Positions 16,971 through 26,978 of a stretch of 64,000 nt of DNA are shown in pieces; the stretch's first letter is position 1, and each line of letters starts with the position of its first letter. This DNA comes from an uncultured Methylopila sp. GTDB lineage: Bacteria > Pseudomonadota > Alphaproteobacteria > Rhizobiales > Methylopilaceae. The position numbers and the translations under genes are program-made. The notes beneath the pieces were generated by a model, which saw only the letters and a list, made by a program, of their open reading frames with translations, had not been told where the DNA came from and searched no databases. Location of the stretch: contig CABHPB010000082.1 of the NCBI GenBank assembly GCA_902168115.1, positions 149,533 through 213,532 of the forward strand. The letters are read 5' to 3'.

Positions 16971-18380
16971 ATGTCCGATATCACGCTGCCGACAGGCGGC
17001 GCGGCAGCGGGGGTCCTCCCCGCCGCCTCCACCGCCAGCGACGTCATGATCGCCGCGCGGCTCGATCGTCTGCCGATGACCGGCTACCAGAAGATGATCT
17101 TCGCGATCATCGCGACCGCCTGGTTCTTCGACTCGATCGACCTCGGCTCGCTGACCTTCCTGCTCGGCTCCATCAAGACCGAGTTCAACCTCTCGACGGC
17201 GCAGGCCGGCTTCCTGTCGTCGATGAGCTTCCTCGGCATGTTCCTCGGCGCCGCGATCTCGGGGATGGCCGCCGACCGGCTCGGCCGCAAGCTCGTGTTC
17301 CAGATCTCGATGATCTTCTGGGGCGCGGGCAGCCTCTGGTGCTACTACGCGCCCGACCCGCAGACGCTCGGCTACGCCCGCCTGCTGCTCGGCTTCGGCA
17401 TGGGCATGGAGTTCCCTGTCGCTCTCGCGATCGTCTCGGAATTCGTGCCGACCAAGAAGCGCGGACGCTATCTCGCGATCCTCGAAGGCTTCTGGCCGCT
17501 CGGCTTCATCGCGGCGGGCCTGCTCAGCTGGTTCTTCCTCACTCACTTCACCTGGCGCGAAATGTTCCTCTGCCAAGCGATCCCCGCGCTCTTCCTCTTC
17601 GTCGTGCGCTTCTTCGTGCCCGAGAGCCCGCGCTGGCTCGCCGACCAGGGCCGGGCCGAGGAGGCCGAGAAGGTGATGGCCGACATCGAGCGCAAGGTGG
17701 TGGCCCGCCTTCCGGCCGGGACGACCCTCGACGAGCCGAAGCCGGTCGTCGCGGTCGCCAAGGGCGCGCGCCGCTTCTCGTTCCTCGAGCTCTGGAGCGG
17801 TGAATACGCCAGCCGCACCGTGATGATCTGGCTGGTCTGGTTCTTCGCGCTGCTCGGCTTCTACGGCCTAACAACCTGGCTCGGCGCGCTGCTGCAGGCG
17901 CAGGGCTTCACCAACACCAAGTCGACCGAATACGTCGTGCTGATCGCGCTCGCCGGCATTCCGGGCTTCATCACGGCCGCGTGGCTCGTCGACGCCTGGG
18001 GTCGCAAGGGCACCTGCGCGCTGATGCTGATCGGCTCGGCGATCGCAGCCTACGCCTATGGCAACGCGCCGAACTTCACCATGCTGATCGTGTTCGGCCT
18101 CACCATGCAGTTCTTCCTGTTCGGCATGTGGTCGACGCTCTACGCCTACACGCCCGAGCTCTACCCGACCCGCGCGCGCGCGACCGGAGCGGGCTGCGCC
18201 TCGGCGGTCGGCCGCATCGGCTCGCTGATCGGCCCCTCGGTCATCGGCGTGGTGCTGCCGACGCTGGGCTCGGCCGGCGTGTTCGCGCTCGGCGCCGGCT
18301 CCTTCGTGATCGCGGCGATCGCGGTGCTGACGCTCGGCGTCGAAACCAAGGGCAAATCGCTCGAGGCGATCTCGGGCTGA
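16971..18380 (+). CDS. MFS transporter (sugar porter / aromatic acid:H+ symporter-like)
   Basis: 469 residues with 12 predicted helices and a long central loop. The ribosome site GGGAGG lies nine bases before the ATG. Motifs: YQKMIFAIIATAWFFDSIDLGSL at helix 1, GMAADRLGRKLVF in loop 2-3, PVALAIVSEFVPTKKRGRY in loop 4-5, FVPESPRWLADQGRAEEA before the central loop and YTPELYPTRARATGAG in loop 10-11. These fit the niacin/aromatic-acid or sugar-porter groups. Its substrate may be the inducer of the adjacent GntR regulator or a substrate of the hydroxylase/PanB operon. Confidence 0.85.
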   Translation: MSDITLPTGGAAAGVLPAASTASDVMIAARLDRLPMTGYQKMIFAIIATAWFFDSIDLGSLTFLLGSIKTEFNLSTAQAGFLSSMSFLGMFLGAAISGMAADRLGRKLVFQISMIFWGAGSLWCYYAPDPQTLGYARLLLGFGMGMEFPVALAIVSEFVPTKKRGRYLAILEGFWPLGFIAAGLLSWFFLTHFTWREMFLCQAIPALFLFVVRFFVPESPRWLADQGRAEEAEKVMADIERKVVARLPAGTTLDEPKPVVAVAKGARRFSFLELWSGEYASRTVMIWLVWFFALLGFYGLTTWLGALLQAQGFTNTKSTEYVVLIALAGIPGFITAAWLVDAWGRKGTCALMLIGSAIAAYAYGNAPNFTMLIVFGLTMQFFLFGMWSTLYAYTPELYPTRARATGAGCASAVGRIGSLIGPSVIGVVLPTLGSAGVFALGAGSFVIAAIAVLTLGVETKGKSLEAISG

Positions 18381-18493
18381 CCCCCAGTCAGCCGGATCCG
18401 CCCCGGCCTGCGTCGGTCGGCCTACGCCGGCCGACGCTTGCCTGGCGCGCCTGCCCGCGCTAGCGCTCGCTTCGCCCCAAGCGCGAGCGTTCC

Positions 18494-19045
18494 ATGGAAT
18501 TCATCAGGCTCGACATTCCGGACGTCGTCGAGATCCGCCCAAGGCGGTTCGAGGACGCGCGCGGGTGGTTCGCCGAAACCTTCAAGCGCTCCGCCTTCGA
18601 GGCGGAAGGCCTCGTCGCAGAATTCCCTCAGGACAACCGCTCGCTGTCGCGCAAGCCCGGCACGGTGCGCGGCCTGCACTTCCAGCTGCCGCCCTTCGCG
18701 CAGGCCAAGCTAGTGAGCGTTGCGCGCGGCGCGATCCTCGACGTCGCGGTCGACATCCGGCGCGGCTCTCCCTCCTTCGGCCGCCATGTCGCGGTAACGC
18801 TTAGCGCCAAGAACGGAACGCTGCTCTACGTGCCGGAAGGCTTCGCGCACGGCTTCTGCACGATCGAGCCGGACACCGAGGTCATCTACAAGGTTTCGCG
18901 GCCTTACTCCGCAGCCCATGAGCGGGCCGTTTTCTGGGCCGATCCTGCGCTCGGCGTCGACTGGCCGGTCGACCGCGGCGGCGCTCTCGTATCGGAAAAG
19001 GACGTGGCCGCGCCGATGCTCTCTTCGGCTCCGGAGCTATTCTGA
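18494..19045 (+). CDS. rfbC: dTDP-4-dehydrorhamnose 3,5-epimerase
   Basis: 183 residues, the standard RmlC length. The cupin core shows FAETFKRSAFEAEGL, QDNRSLSRKPGTVRGLHFQ (with the catalytic His of RGLHFQ), VDIRRGSPSFGRHVAVTL, LYVPEGFAHGF (second active-site region) and YKVSRPYSAAHER, where the Tyr acts as the acid. It performs step three of dTDP-L-rhamnose synthesis. rfbA lies 4.8 kb downstream, but rfbB and rfbD are not in the window; two RTX genes sit between. Confidence 0.92.
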   Translation: MEFIRLDIPDVVEIRPRRFEDARGWFAETFKRSAFEAEGLVAEFPQDNRSLSRKPGTVRGLHFQLPPFAQAKLVSVARGAILDVAVDIRRGSPSFGRHVAVTLSAKNGTLLYVPEGFAHGFCTIEPDTEVIYKVSRPYSAAHERAVFWADPALGVDWPVDRGGALVSEKDVAAPMLSSAPELF

Positions 19046-19226
19046 CGGCGCGCCGGCTGTACCGCCTCTTAAGACCGGCATTCCGACGCGCGCAGCCGAC
19101 ATAACGGCCAAGGGATCGTAGACCGATTGCAAGCAACGAAAGTCGATTTGTGCGCCGGCGAGCAAGAGCGCAGCATCTTGGCGTAGTCGCACAACCAGCG
19201 AATTCGGAAGGCCGGGGGGCGCTGAC

Positions 19227-21470
19227 ATGGCGGGTCCAACCAAAATCGGCGGAGAGAAAAGCGGCAACTCCGACTTTATCACCGGCAGCGTCGCCGAACT
19301 GTCCAGTGGCGGCTATGCGACGGCCGAATTTACGACGCCATCGACCGTCAGTTATCTTGATGTCAGATATACGTCTGAGACAGGCGAAGATACGAGAACG
19401 GTAAATCTGCTCAGTGAGCCGTGGTCCAATTACGATTGGGACGTGAATTACATTACATACTCGCCCGTGATTGCGGGCCTGCCGGACGGCGCCACGGTAA
19501 TATCAGCGACAGTCTCATACGACTACTTTATCGAAGATCCCGAGAACGACGATCCCTCGCGGCCGTACAGCATAGTTTTTAACTACAGCGCCATCCTCAA
19601 CGAGGACGGATCGGTAAGAAAGTATTTTAACGCCCCCGCTGATTTCGGGGTGCAAGATATCGCGTCCGGCGAGGACGGTCACTTCATCCTCGTAGGCAGC
19701 GACGGAACTGCCGATGGTCTTAGCGCGATTCTATACGACGAAAATGCAACTCTGATCGAAGACTCGATTTCATTCGAGGCGCCCGCGGGTTTGCGTCCGG
19801 TCACTCCGAGCGCCGCCGCCTTCGACGGCGGATATGTCGTCGCCTGGATGAGCGTCGTGGGAACCCAGCAATCAGGGGTCCTGTCGATGCAACTGCTGGA
19901 TCAGTCCGGGGAGGAGGTCGGCGGCCCGATCGAGATCGCTTCGAGTGGAAGGGACATGTCGGTCGAGGCGCTCGAGGGCGGACGGTTCATCGTCACCTGG
20001 ACCGAGTCGGACGGGTCCGGCAGCGGCGTGCATGCCCAGTTGTACTCGGCCGCAGGCGCGACGATCGGCGACGAATTCATCGTCAACACCGAGACCGGCG
20101 GGGACCAGTCATACGCAAGCGTGACCGAACTCAAGAACGGCAGCTATGTCGTCGTCTGGACGGACGCGAGCGGCGTCGGCGGCGACTCGTCCGGAACGGC
20201 GATCAAAGGCCAGGTCTTTGGGGCGACCGGCGAAAGGCGCGGAGACGAGTTCCTCGTCAATACGCAGACCGAAGGCTCGCAGCAGTGGCCCCTGGTGATC
20301 GCCCTGTCAGGCGATCGCTTCATGGTTCAATGGGCGTCACAGAACAACGGCGTCAAAGAGCAGATCTTCGACGCATCGAACCTGCCTAACGACTTCGTCG
20401 CGCCGACGATCGACGGCCTCTCGGGCGACACGGTCGCGGAGAACACGACGGACCGGACGATCTTCGGGACCGTCGAAGCGTCCGACGTCGACACAGCCGC
20501 CGAAGACCTGCGTTTCACGCTGCTCGACGACGCCGACGGGCGCTTCACCAGCGGGGCCGTTTCCGGCGCCGTCCGCGTCGCGGACGGCCTGCGCCTCGAC
20601 TACGAGCAGGAGACGAGCTTCACGATCGAGGTCCGCGTCACCGACACGGCGGGACACACGGCGGATCGCGAGTTCACGATCGATCTCAGCGACGTCTCGC
20701 CCGAGACGGTCAAGGGCGACGACAGGGACAACCGGATCATCGCCGGCGCCGGCAAGGATGCGCTGTCCGGCGCCGATGGGGCGGACACGCTGGAGGGCGG
20801 CGGCGGAAACGACACCCTCGACGGCGGCGAAGGCGTGGACAGACTGGTCGGCGGCAAAGGGAGCGACCGCTACCTCGTGAACGACACGGGCGACGTGGTG
20901 GTGGAGGCGTCCGGCGGCGGAAATGATGAGGTTCAGGCGACCGCCAGCTACACGCTCTCGGCGAACGTCGAGAAGCTGACGCTGCGCGGAGGCCAGGACA
21001 TCGACGGAACCGGCAACGACTTAGCGAACAGGATCACGGGCGGCTCCGGAGACAACACGCTCGACGGCGAGGGCGGCGCCGACACGCTCGACGGAAAGGG
21101 CGGCGCCGACACGCTCGACGGCGGCCTCGGCGCGGACGTCCTGATCAGCGACGGCGGCGCGGACGTCTTCCGCTTCACCACCGCGATCGACAGCGGAGAC
21201 AACGTCGACGCCATCAAGAGCTTCAGCGCCGCCAAGGACACGTTCGAACTCGCGAAATCGGTGTTCTCGGCGCTGTCGCGCGGCGTGCTGGACGACGACG
21301 CCTTCGTCGTCGGCGCGAAGGCGTCCGACGACGACGACAGGATCATCTACAAGTCCTCGACCGGCGCGCTCCTCTACGACAGGGACGGCGCGGGCGGCGC
21401 CGACGCCGTCAGGTTCGCAACGCTCGGACGCGGCCTCGAAATCGACGCCGACGATTTCCGCGTGATCTGA
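19227..21470 (+). CDS. RTX-repeat secreted protein with a cadherin-like domain, copy 1
   Basis: 747 residues, no N-terminal signal peptide, as expected for type I secretion. Residues 1-370 are a beta-rich region with repeated blocks ([37 protein letters not shown]) like those seen in repeat-rich adhesins. About 390-490 is a cadherin-like domain ([34 protein letters not shown]). About 494-535 and 604-641 hold Ca-binding nonapeptide repeats ([17 protein letters not shown] and similar). The C-terminus ends in DFRVI after a hydrophobic/acidic tail typical of type I substrates. A paralogue follows in tandem. The first kilobase is visibly AT-richer than its neighbours. No type I exporter is in the window. 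Confidence 0.85.
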   Translation: MAGPTKIGGEKSGNSDFITGSVAELSSGGYATAEFTTPSTVSYLDVRYTSETGEDTRTVNLLSEPWSNYDWDVNYITYSPVIAGLPDGATVISATVSYDYFIEDPENDDPSRPYSIVFNYSAILNEDGSVRKYFNAPADFGVQDIASGEDGHFILVGSDGTADGLSAILYDENATLIEDSISFEAPAGLRPVTPSAAAFDGGYVVAWMSVVGTQQSGVLSMQLLDQSGEEVGGPIEIASSGRDMSVEALEGGRFIVTWTESDGSGSGVHAQLYSAAGATIGDEFIVNTETGGDQSYASVTELKNGSYVVVWTDASGVGGDSSGTAIKGQVFGATGERRGDEFLVNTQTEGSQQWPLVIALSGDRFMVQWASQNNGVKEQIFDASNLPNDFVAPTIDGLSGDTVAENTTDRTIFGTVEASDVDTAAEDLRFTLLDDADGRFTSGAVSGAVRVADGLRLDYEQETSFTIEVRVTDTAGHTADREFTIDLSDVSPETVKGDDRDNRIIAGAGKDALSGADGADTLEGGGGNDTLDGGEGVDRLVGGKGSDRYLVNDTGDVVVEASGGGNDEVQATASYTLSANVEKLTLRGGQDIDGTGNDLANRITGGSGDNTLDGEGGADTLDGKGGADTLDGGLGADVLISDGGADVFRFTTAIDSGDNVDAIKSFSAAKDTFELAKSVFSALSRGVLDDDAFVVGAKASDDDDRIIYKSSTGALLYDRDGAGGADAVRFATLGRGLEIDADDFRVI

Positions 21471-21498
21471 GATCGGCGTCAGGCCGGGGAGCGCCGAG

Positions 21499-23769
21499 AT
21501 GACCAGCCCAATCAAAATCGGTGAAGAGACCGTAGATGGATCCTGGTTCTACTTTCGTGGCGTAGCTGAACTGTCCAACGGCGGATTCGCCACCGCCGAA
21601 TATTCCATGGTTTCTACCGTCAGCTATCTTTCAGTAAGATATACCTCTGCAAACGGCGAGGACACCAACAGCGTTACACTGGTCAGCCAGCCTTGGGTGC
21701 ACGACGGATCAACTGTAGATTACGTCATATTCATGCCCGTCATAGCCGGCCTCTCCGATGGGGGCGCAATCATATCGGCTACGATAAGACATCAATATTT
21801 CTCTGAGGGTCTGCAGAACGACGATCCCGACCCATCATCCAGCACAGACTCCAATTACAGCGCCATCCTCAATGAGGACGGCTCGGTGCGAAATTACTTT
21901 TCTGTCCCGGACGACTTCGGAATTCAGAACATTTCCGTAAGCGACAACGGCCAATTCATGCTCGTTGGTCAGAGCGATTTTTCCGATACTATAAACGCGC
22001 GCATATACGACGGAAGTGGAGTTCTTATCGACGGATCGATTTCAATCGACGCCCCGGAAGACTTGCGCCCGATCATGCCGAGCGCCGCCGCTATTGACGG
22101 CGGCTACGTCGTCGCCTGGACGAACGCTTCAGCCGTCGAGCTGTCTGGCGTCGTCTCCATGCAACTCCTAGATCGGTCCGGGGAGAAAGTCGGCGGTCCG
22201 ATCGAAATCGCCTCCCGGGGCTCGTCCGTATCGGTGAAGGCGCTCGAGGACGAACGGTTCATCGTCACCTGGTCGGGGTCAGACGGATCTGACAACGGCA
22301 TTCATGCCCAGTTGTACTCGGCTACGGGCGAGACGATCGGCGACGAATTCATCGTCAACACCGAAACCGCCGAAGACCAGGGTGAGGCGAGCGTGACGGA
22401 ACTGGCCGACGGCAGCTACGTCGTCGTCTGGACGGACATGAGCGGCACTGGCGGCGATCCATCCGCACCGGGGATCAAGGGCCAGGTTTTCGCGGCGACA
22501 GGAGAAAAACGCGGCGACGAGTTCCTCGTCAATACGCAAACCGATGGCTATCAGCAGCTTCCCCATGTGATCGCCCTGACGGGAGAACGCTTCGTCGTTC
22601 AGTGGAACTCACAGGACGGCAGCATCAGGGAGCAGATCTTCGACGCCTCGAACCTGCCGAACGACTTCGTCGCGCCGACGATCGAGGGGCTCAGCGACGA
22701 CACGGTCGCGGAGAACACGGAGAACCGCACGATCTTCGGGACTGTCGAGGCCACCGACGCCGGCTCGGCCGCAGGTGAGCTGCGCTTTGAACTGCTCGAC
22801 GACGCCGACGGCCGCTTCACGATCGGGGCGGCCTCCGGCGCCGTCAGGGTCGCCGACAGTCTCCTGCTGGACTACGAACAGCTGGACAGCTTCACGATCG
22901 AAGTTCGCGTCACCGACGCCGGGGGCAATTTCGCCGACCGCGAGCTCACCATCCATCTCGACGACGTCTCGCCCGAGACCGTGAGCGGCGACGACCGCGG
23001 CAACCTGATCCGCGCCGGCGCCGGCGCCGATTCTCTGTCCGGGGCAGGCGGCGCCGACACGCTGGAGGGCGGCGGGGGGGCCGATACTCTTGACGGCGGC
23101 GAGGACGCGGACAGGCTGGTTGGCGGCAATGGGAACGACCGCTACCTCGTGGACGACATGGGCGACGTGGTGGTGGAGGCGTCCGGCGGCGGGAATGACG
23201 AGGTCCAGACGACCCTCAGCTACACGCTCTCGGCGAGTTTCGAGGCGCTCACGTTGCGCGGAGGCCAGGACATCCACGGAACCGGCAACGGCCTTGCGAA
23301 CAGGATCACCGGCAATTCCGGCGACAACACGCTCGCTGGCAAGGGCGGCGCCGACAGACTCGACGGGGGGCGTGGCGCCGACAAGCTCGACGGCGGCCTC
23401 GGCGCCGACAGGCTTGACGGCGGCCTTGGCGCGGACGTCCTGATCGGCAGGGGCGGCGCCGACATCTTCCGCTTCAACACCGCGATCGACGGCGGGGACA
23501 ACGTCGACGCCATCAAGGGCTTCAGCGCCGCAAAGGACACGATCGAACTTGCGAAATCCGTGTTCCCGGCGCTGTCGCTTGGCGCGCTGGACGACGACGC
23601 GTTCGTGGTGGGCGCGCGGGCAGCCGACGACGAGGACAGGATCATCTACAAGTCCTCGACCGGCGCGCTCCTCTACGACAGGGACGGCGCGGGCGGCGCC
23701 GACGCCATCAGGTTCGCAACGCTCGGACGCGGCCTCGACATCGACGCCGACGATTTCCGCGTGATCTGA
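21499..23769 (+). CDS. RTX-repeat secreted protein with a cadherin-like domain, copy 2
   Basis: 756 residues, beginning 28 bases after copy 1 and clearly a tandem duplicate of it. The layout is the same: N-terminal beta-repeat region ([14 protein letters not shown] and similar blocks), cadherin-like domain near 390-490, calcium nonapeptide repeats near 494-540 and 604-654 ([17 protein letters not shown]), and a C-terminus almost identical to copy 1, again ending DFRVI. The N-terminal third has diverged most and is AT-rich. It is probably an extracellular or surface protein folding on calcium after type I export. A role in adhesion or biofilm is inference from family and from the flanking rhamnose genes. 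Confidence 0.85.
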   Translation: MTSPIKIGEETVDGSWFYFRGVAELSNGGFATAEYSMVSTVSYLSVRYTSANGEDTNSVTLVSQPWVHDGSTVDYVIFMPVIAGLSDGGAIISATIRHQYFSEGLQNDDPDPSSSTDSNYSAILNEDGSVRNYFSVPDDFGIQNISVSDNGQFMLVGQSDFSDTINARIYDGSGVLIDGSISIDAPEDLRPIMPSAAAIDGGYVVAWTNASAVELSGVVSMQLLDRSGEKVGGPIEIASRGSSVSVKALEDERFIVTWSGSDGSDNGIHAQLYSATGETIGDEFIVNTETAEDQGEASVTELADGSYVVVWTDMSGTGGDPSAPGIKGQVFAATGEKRGDEFLVNTQTDGYQQLPHVIALTGERFVVQWNSQDGSIREQIFDASNLPNDFVAPTIEGLSDDTVAENTENRTIFGTVEATDAGSAAGELRFELLDDADGRFTIGAASGAVRVADSLLLDYEQLDSFTIEVRVTDAGGNFADRELTIHLDDVSPETVSGDDRGNLIRAGAGADSLSGAGGADTLEGGGGADTLDGGEDADRLVGGNGNDRYLVDDMGDVVVEASGGGNDEVQTTLSYTLSASFEALTLRGGQDIHGTGNGLANRITGNSGDNTLAGKGGADRLDGGRGADKLDGGLGADRLDGGLGADVLIGRGGADIFRFNTAIDGGDNVDAIKGFSAAKDTIELAKSVFPALSLGALDDDAFVVGARAADDEDRIIYKSSTGALLYDRDGAGGADAIRFATLGRGLDIDADDFRVI

Positions 23770-23842
23770 GGCGCGATCCGGCTATAGATCGGCGGCCGGC
23801 GGAGAACGCGCGGCGCGCAGGTCAAGGCAGCAGGGGCGGCGT

Positions 23843-24721
23843 TTGAAAGGCATCGTACTCGCCGGGGGCTCCGGCACCCGGCTCTATCCGGCGACGCTCG
23901 CGGTCAACAAGCAGCTGCTGCCGGTCTACGACAAGCCGATGATCTACTATCCGCTGTCGGCGCTCATGCTGGCGGGGATACGCGACATCCTGCTGATCGC
24001 CTCGCCCGAGTTCCTCGACAGCTACAAGCGGCTGCTCGGCGACGGGTCGGACTACGGCCTCAGCCTGTCCTATGCGGTGCAGGACAGGCCCGAGGGCATC
24101 GCGCAGGCGCTCGTCATCGGCCGAGAATTCGTCGGCGACGGGCGCGTGGCGCTGGTGCTCGGCGACAACATCTTCTTCTCCGCCAATCTCGGCGAGCGGC
24201 TGAAGGCGGTCGCCGCCCGGCCCGACGGCGCGACCGTCTTCGCCTATCAGGTCGAGGACCCGCAGCGTTACGGCGTGGTCGAGCTCGACGCCGCGGGCCG
24301 GCCGACGGCGATCGTCGAGAAGCCGGAGAAGCCGCGCTCCGACTGGGCGGTGACGGGCCTCTACTTCTACGACAGCGCCGCGCTCGACATCGCCGCGGCG
24401 CTGAAACCCTCGGCGCGCGGCGAATTCGAGATCACCGACGTCAACCGCGCCTATCTCGAGCGCGGCGCGCTGTCGGTCGAAAAGCTCGGCCGCGGCGCGG
24501 CCTGGCTCGACACCGGCACGCATGACAGCCTGCTAGAGGCGAGCGAATTCGTCCGCGCGCTGCAGCACCGGCAGGGCCTCGCCATCGCGTGCCTGGAAGA
24601 GATCGCCTTCGAGAACGGCTTCATCGGCCTCGCGGCGCTTGAGTCGCGCGGAAGACTGTTTGAGAAGACGGCCTACGGGCGCTATCTGCTGCGCCTCGTG
24701 GAAGCCCAGCGAGCGGTCTGA
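23843..24721 (+). CDS. rfbA: glucose-1-phosphate thymidylyltransferase
   Basis: 292 residues from a TTG start at 23843 (Met-Lys-Gly-Ile follows at once, as in RmlA). The nucleotidyltransferase signature [29 protein letters not shown] is split over the N-terminus; [18 protein letters not shown] (metal-binding Asp) and [21 protein letters not shown] are also standard. It converts glucose-1-phosphate and dTTP to dTDP-glucose, the first step of dTDP-rhamnose synthesis. Its stop overlaps the trmO start (TGATG). It shares the pathway with rfbC at 18494. Confidence 0.93.
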   Translation: MKGIVLAGGSGTRLYPATLAVNKQLLPVYDKPMIYYPLSALMLAGIRDILLIASPEFLDSYKRLLGDGSDYGLSLSYAVQDRPEGIAQALVIGREFVGDGRVALVLGDNIFFSANLGERLKAVAARPDGATVFAYQVEDPQRYGVVELDAAGRPTAIVEKPEKPRSDWAVTGLYFYDSAALDIAAALKPSARGEFEITDVNRAYLERGALSVEKLGRGAAWLDTGTHDSLLEASEFVRALQHRQGLAIACLEEIAFENGFIGLAALESRGRLFEKTAYGRYLLRLVEAQRAV

Positions 24722-25215
24722 TGGTCCGGCTGCAGGAGATCCGCGCCAACGAGGTCGCCGTCGAGCCGCCGGCTGCGACGGACGCCGGGCTCGTCTTCAT
24801 CGGCCGCATCCGCACGCCCTGGACGTCGCGGCTCGAATGCCCCCGGCAGGGCCGGCGGGACGGCCCGACATGCCGGATCGAGATCTTCGAGCCGTGGAGC
24901 CCCGCGCTCGCCGGGATCGAGGCTTTCGAGCAGCTCGAGGTCCTGTACTGGCTCGACCAGTCGCGCCGCGACCTCGTGCTCCAGAGCCCGAAGAACGACG
25001 GGACGACGCGCGGGACCTTCGCGCTGCGCTCGCCGGTGCGGCCGAACCCGATCGGGACCTCGCTCGTGTCGTTCGTCGCACGGGAAGGAGCGACGGTGCT
25101 GGTGCGCGGCCTCGACTGCCTCGACGGCACGCCGCTGATCGACCTGAAGCCCGATCGCTGCCAGTTCACCCCGCTCGCCCCGCCGCAGCCGGGCGATTTC
25201 CAGGTCGGGGACTGA
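24721..25215 (+). CDS. trmO: tRNA (N6-threonylcarbamoyladenosine(37)-N6)-methyltransferase TrmO family
   Basis: 164 residues, overlapping the rfbA stop by one base. The TsaA/YaeB domain is visible: [19 protein letters not shown] at the start, then [39 protein letters not shown] (the best-conserved block) and [15 protein letters not shown]. The E. coli homologue methylates t6A37 of tRNA-Thr using SAM. The protein lacks the C-terminal extension of the E. coli enzyme, as many short homologues do, so some caution about the exact activity is fair. Confidence 0.78.
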   Translation: MVRLQEIRANEVAVEPPAATDAGLVFIGRIRTPWTSRLECPRQGRRDGPTCRIEIFEPWSPALAGIEAFEQLEVLYWLDQSRRDLVLQSPKNDGTTRGTFALRSPVRPNPIGTSLVSFVAREGATVLVRGLDCLDGTPLIDLKPDRCQFTPLAPPQPGDFQVGD

Positions 25216-25390
25216 TCGGTTCTCCGCGGGCAGGCCCGTCATGCGGCGGCGCCGCGCTTCGATGCGCGCCCGCAAGGGTGACGCGCGCGGAACACGCCTT
25301 AGAATCCGCCCCGTAATCAATCCGCCCGGCCGAGCTCTTCGCAGGGAGATGTCCCGCGCGCCGCCGGGCTTTCATGCCGAAAGGACAGCC

Positions 25391-26446
25391 ATGTTCGCCT
25401 GCACCGGCTACGCAGCTCAATCCTCCGACGCGCAGCTTGCGCCGTTCGACTTCACCCGCCGCGACCTGCGCCCGAAGGACGTCCGCATCGAGATCGCCTA
25501 TTGCGGCGTCTGCCACTCGGACCTGCACCAGGCCCGCAACGAGTGGAAGAACTCGATCTATCCCTGCGTCCCCGGCCACGAGATCGTCGGCAAGGTGGTC
25601 GAGGTCGGCCCCGAGGTGACGAAGTTCAAGGTCGGCCAGAACGCCGCCATCGGCTGCATGGTCGACAGCTGCCGGACCTGCGCAAGCTGCAAGGACGGGC
25701 TCGAGCAGTACTGCGAGAACATGTTCGTCGGCACCTATAACGGCGCCGACAAGCAGACCGGCGAGAACACCTATGGCGGCTATTCCGACCAGATCGTCTG
25801 CGACGAGGATTTCGTGCTTCGCCTGCCCGAAAACCTCGATCTCGCCGCCGCCGCGCCGCTGCTCTGCGCCGGCATCACGACCTATTCGCCGCTGCGCCGC
25901 TGGAAGGTCGGACCGGGCATGAAGGTCGGCATCGTCGGCCTCGGCGGGCTCGGACACATGGCGGTGAAGCTCGCCCACGCCATGGGCGCGAAGGTGGTCC
26001 TGTTCACGACCTCCCCCAACAAGGTGGAGGACGCCAAAAAACTCGGCGCGGACGAGGTCGTGATCTCCAAGGACAAGGACCAGATGGCGGCTCACGCCTC
26101 CAGCTTCGACTTCATCCTCGACTGCGTCGCGGCCCAGCACGACATCAACGAATATATCGGCCTCCTGAAGCGCGACGCGACGCTCTGTCAGGTCGGCGCG
26201 CCGGAGAACCCGCTCGCTGTCGCCGTGTTCAGCCTGATCTTCGCCCGCCGCAACTTCGCCGGCTCGCTGATCGGCGGCATCGCGGAGACGCAGGAGATGC
26301 TTGATTTTTGCGGCAAGCACGGCATCACGTCCGACATCGAGATCATCCCGATCCAGGACATCGAGAAGGCCTACGCCCGGATGCTCAAGAGCGACGTGAA
26401 GTATCGCTTCGTCATCGACATGGGCAGCCTGAAGAAGGCCGCGTGA
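25391..26446 (+). CDS. zinc-dependent alcohol dehydrogenase, cinnamyl-alcohol-dehydrogenase/YahK class
   Basis: 351 residues from the ATG at 25391 (AAGGA site before it). Catalytic zinc ligands: Cys and His in YCGVCHSDLH and GHEIVGKVVEVG; the structural zinc is bound by the four Cys of SCRTCASCKDGLEQYC. The Rossmann motif GLGGLGHMAVKLAHAMGA binds the cofactor, and the following TTSPNK rather than an acidic residue suggests NADPH. The class reduces aldehydes to alcohols, a detoxification role that would fit a methylotroph, although substrate choice is unknown. It stands alone. Confidence 0.87.
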   Translation: MFACTGYAAQSSDAQLAPFDFTRRDLRPKDVRIEIAYCGVCHSDLHQARNEWKNSIYPCVPGHEIVGKVVEVGPEVTKFKVGQNAAIGCMVDSCRTCASCKDGLEQYCENMFVGTYNGADKQTGENTYGGYSDQIVCDEDFVLRLPENLDLAAAAPLLCAGITTYSPLRRWKVGPGMKVGIVGLGGLGHMAVKLAHAMGAKVVLFTTSPNKVEDAKKLGADEVVISKDKDQMAAHASSFDFILDCVAAQHDINEYIGLLKRDATLCQVGAPENPLAVAVFSLIFARRNFAGSLIGGIAETQEMLDFCGKHGITSDIEIIPIQDIEKAYARMLKSDVKYRFVIDMGSLKKAA

Positions 26447-26489
26447 GACGACGCCGGCGTCGCGATCGCGCGGCGCCCGCCGTTCTCTC

Positions 26490-26870
26490 CTACTGCACGG
26501 AGGCCGCTGCGGTCTCGACGGCGAGGGCGCAGTAGACCGGCGAAGAGTTCAGGCTCTTGCAGGTCATGACGACCTCGTGCCGGCCCTTGCCCGTCAATGG
26601 GAAGGTCTGCCGCCAGCGCTCGTCCGGATTGGTGTGTGGACCGAAGATCTGGGCGCCATTGTCCGTCACCGTGATGGCCGTTGCGCTGTCGGTGTGGCGG
26701 TTGATGGTCATGACGCGGGCCGAGACCTGGACCCCGGCTTCGCTTTGCACGTCGACGACGACCCGGTCGTAATTCTGGCCCTTCGTGCCTTGCGGCTCGT
26801 CTGCGAACGAGGACGCCCCGCCGAATAATATGAATATTATAAATGCAGGAAGTATTGATCGCTTCGACAT
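26490..26870 (-). CDS. secreted hypothetical protein
   Basis: 126 residues. A signal peptide (SILPAFIIFILFGGASSFA) is followed by a small periplasmic domain with two Cys (VMTCKSLNSS and VYCALAVET) probably disulfide-bonded, and several beta-strand patterns. I do not recognise the family. The start region is AT-richer than the flanks. It is convergent with the alcohol dehydrogenase and lies just beyond the end of the nitrate operon, about 108 bases from the nasA stop. Confidence 0.6.
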   Translation of the reverse strand: MSKRSILPAFIIFILFGGASSFADEPQGTKGQNYDRVVVDVQSEAGVQVSARVMTINRHTDSATAITVTDNGAQIFGPHTNPDERWRQTFPLTGKGRHEVVMTCKSLNSSPVYCALAVETAAASVQ

Positions 26871-26978
26871 GGCGCTTCTCCCGACGCGCCAGGAGAATGC
26901 GGCTCGATTTACGAGGCGTCTACTGAGACAATTCTTATTACGATTTCCGAACTGCGGGTGGTGGGCGCCGACGCCGGA

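Noticed and set aside
20700..23480. Tandem DNA repeats in the RTX genes as a separate repeat element
   Set aside because: They are the coding of calcium-binding nonapeptides, explained by the protein.
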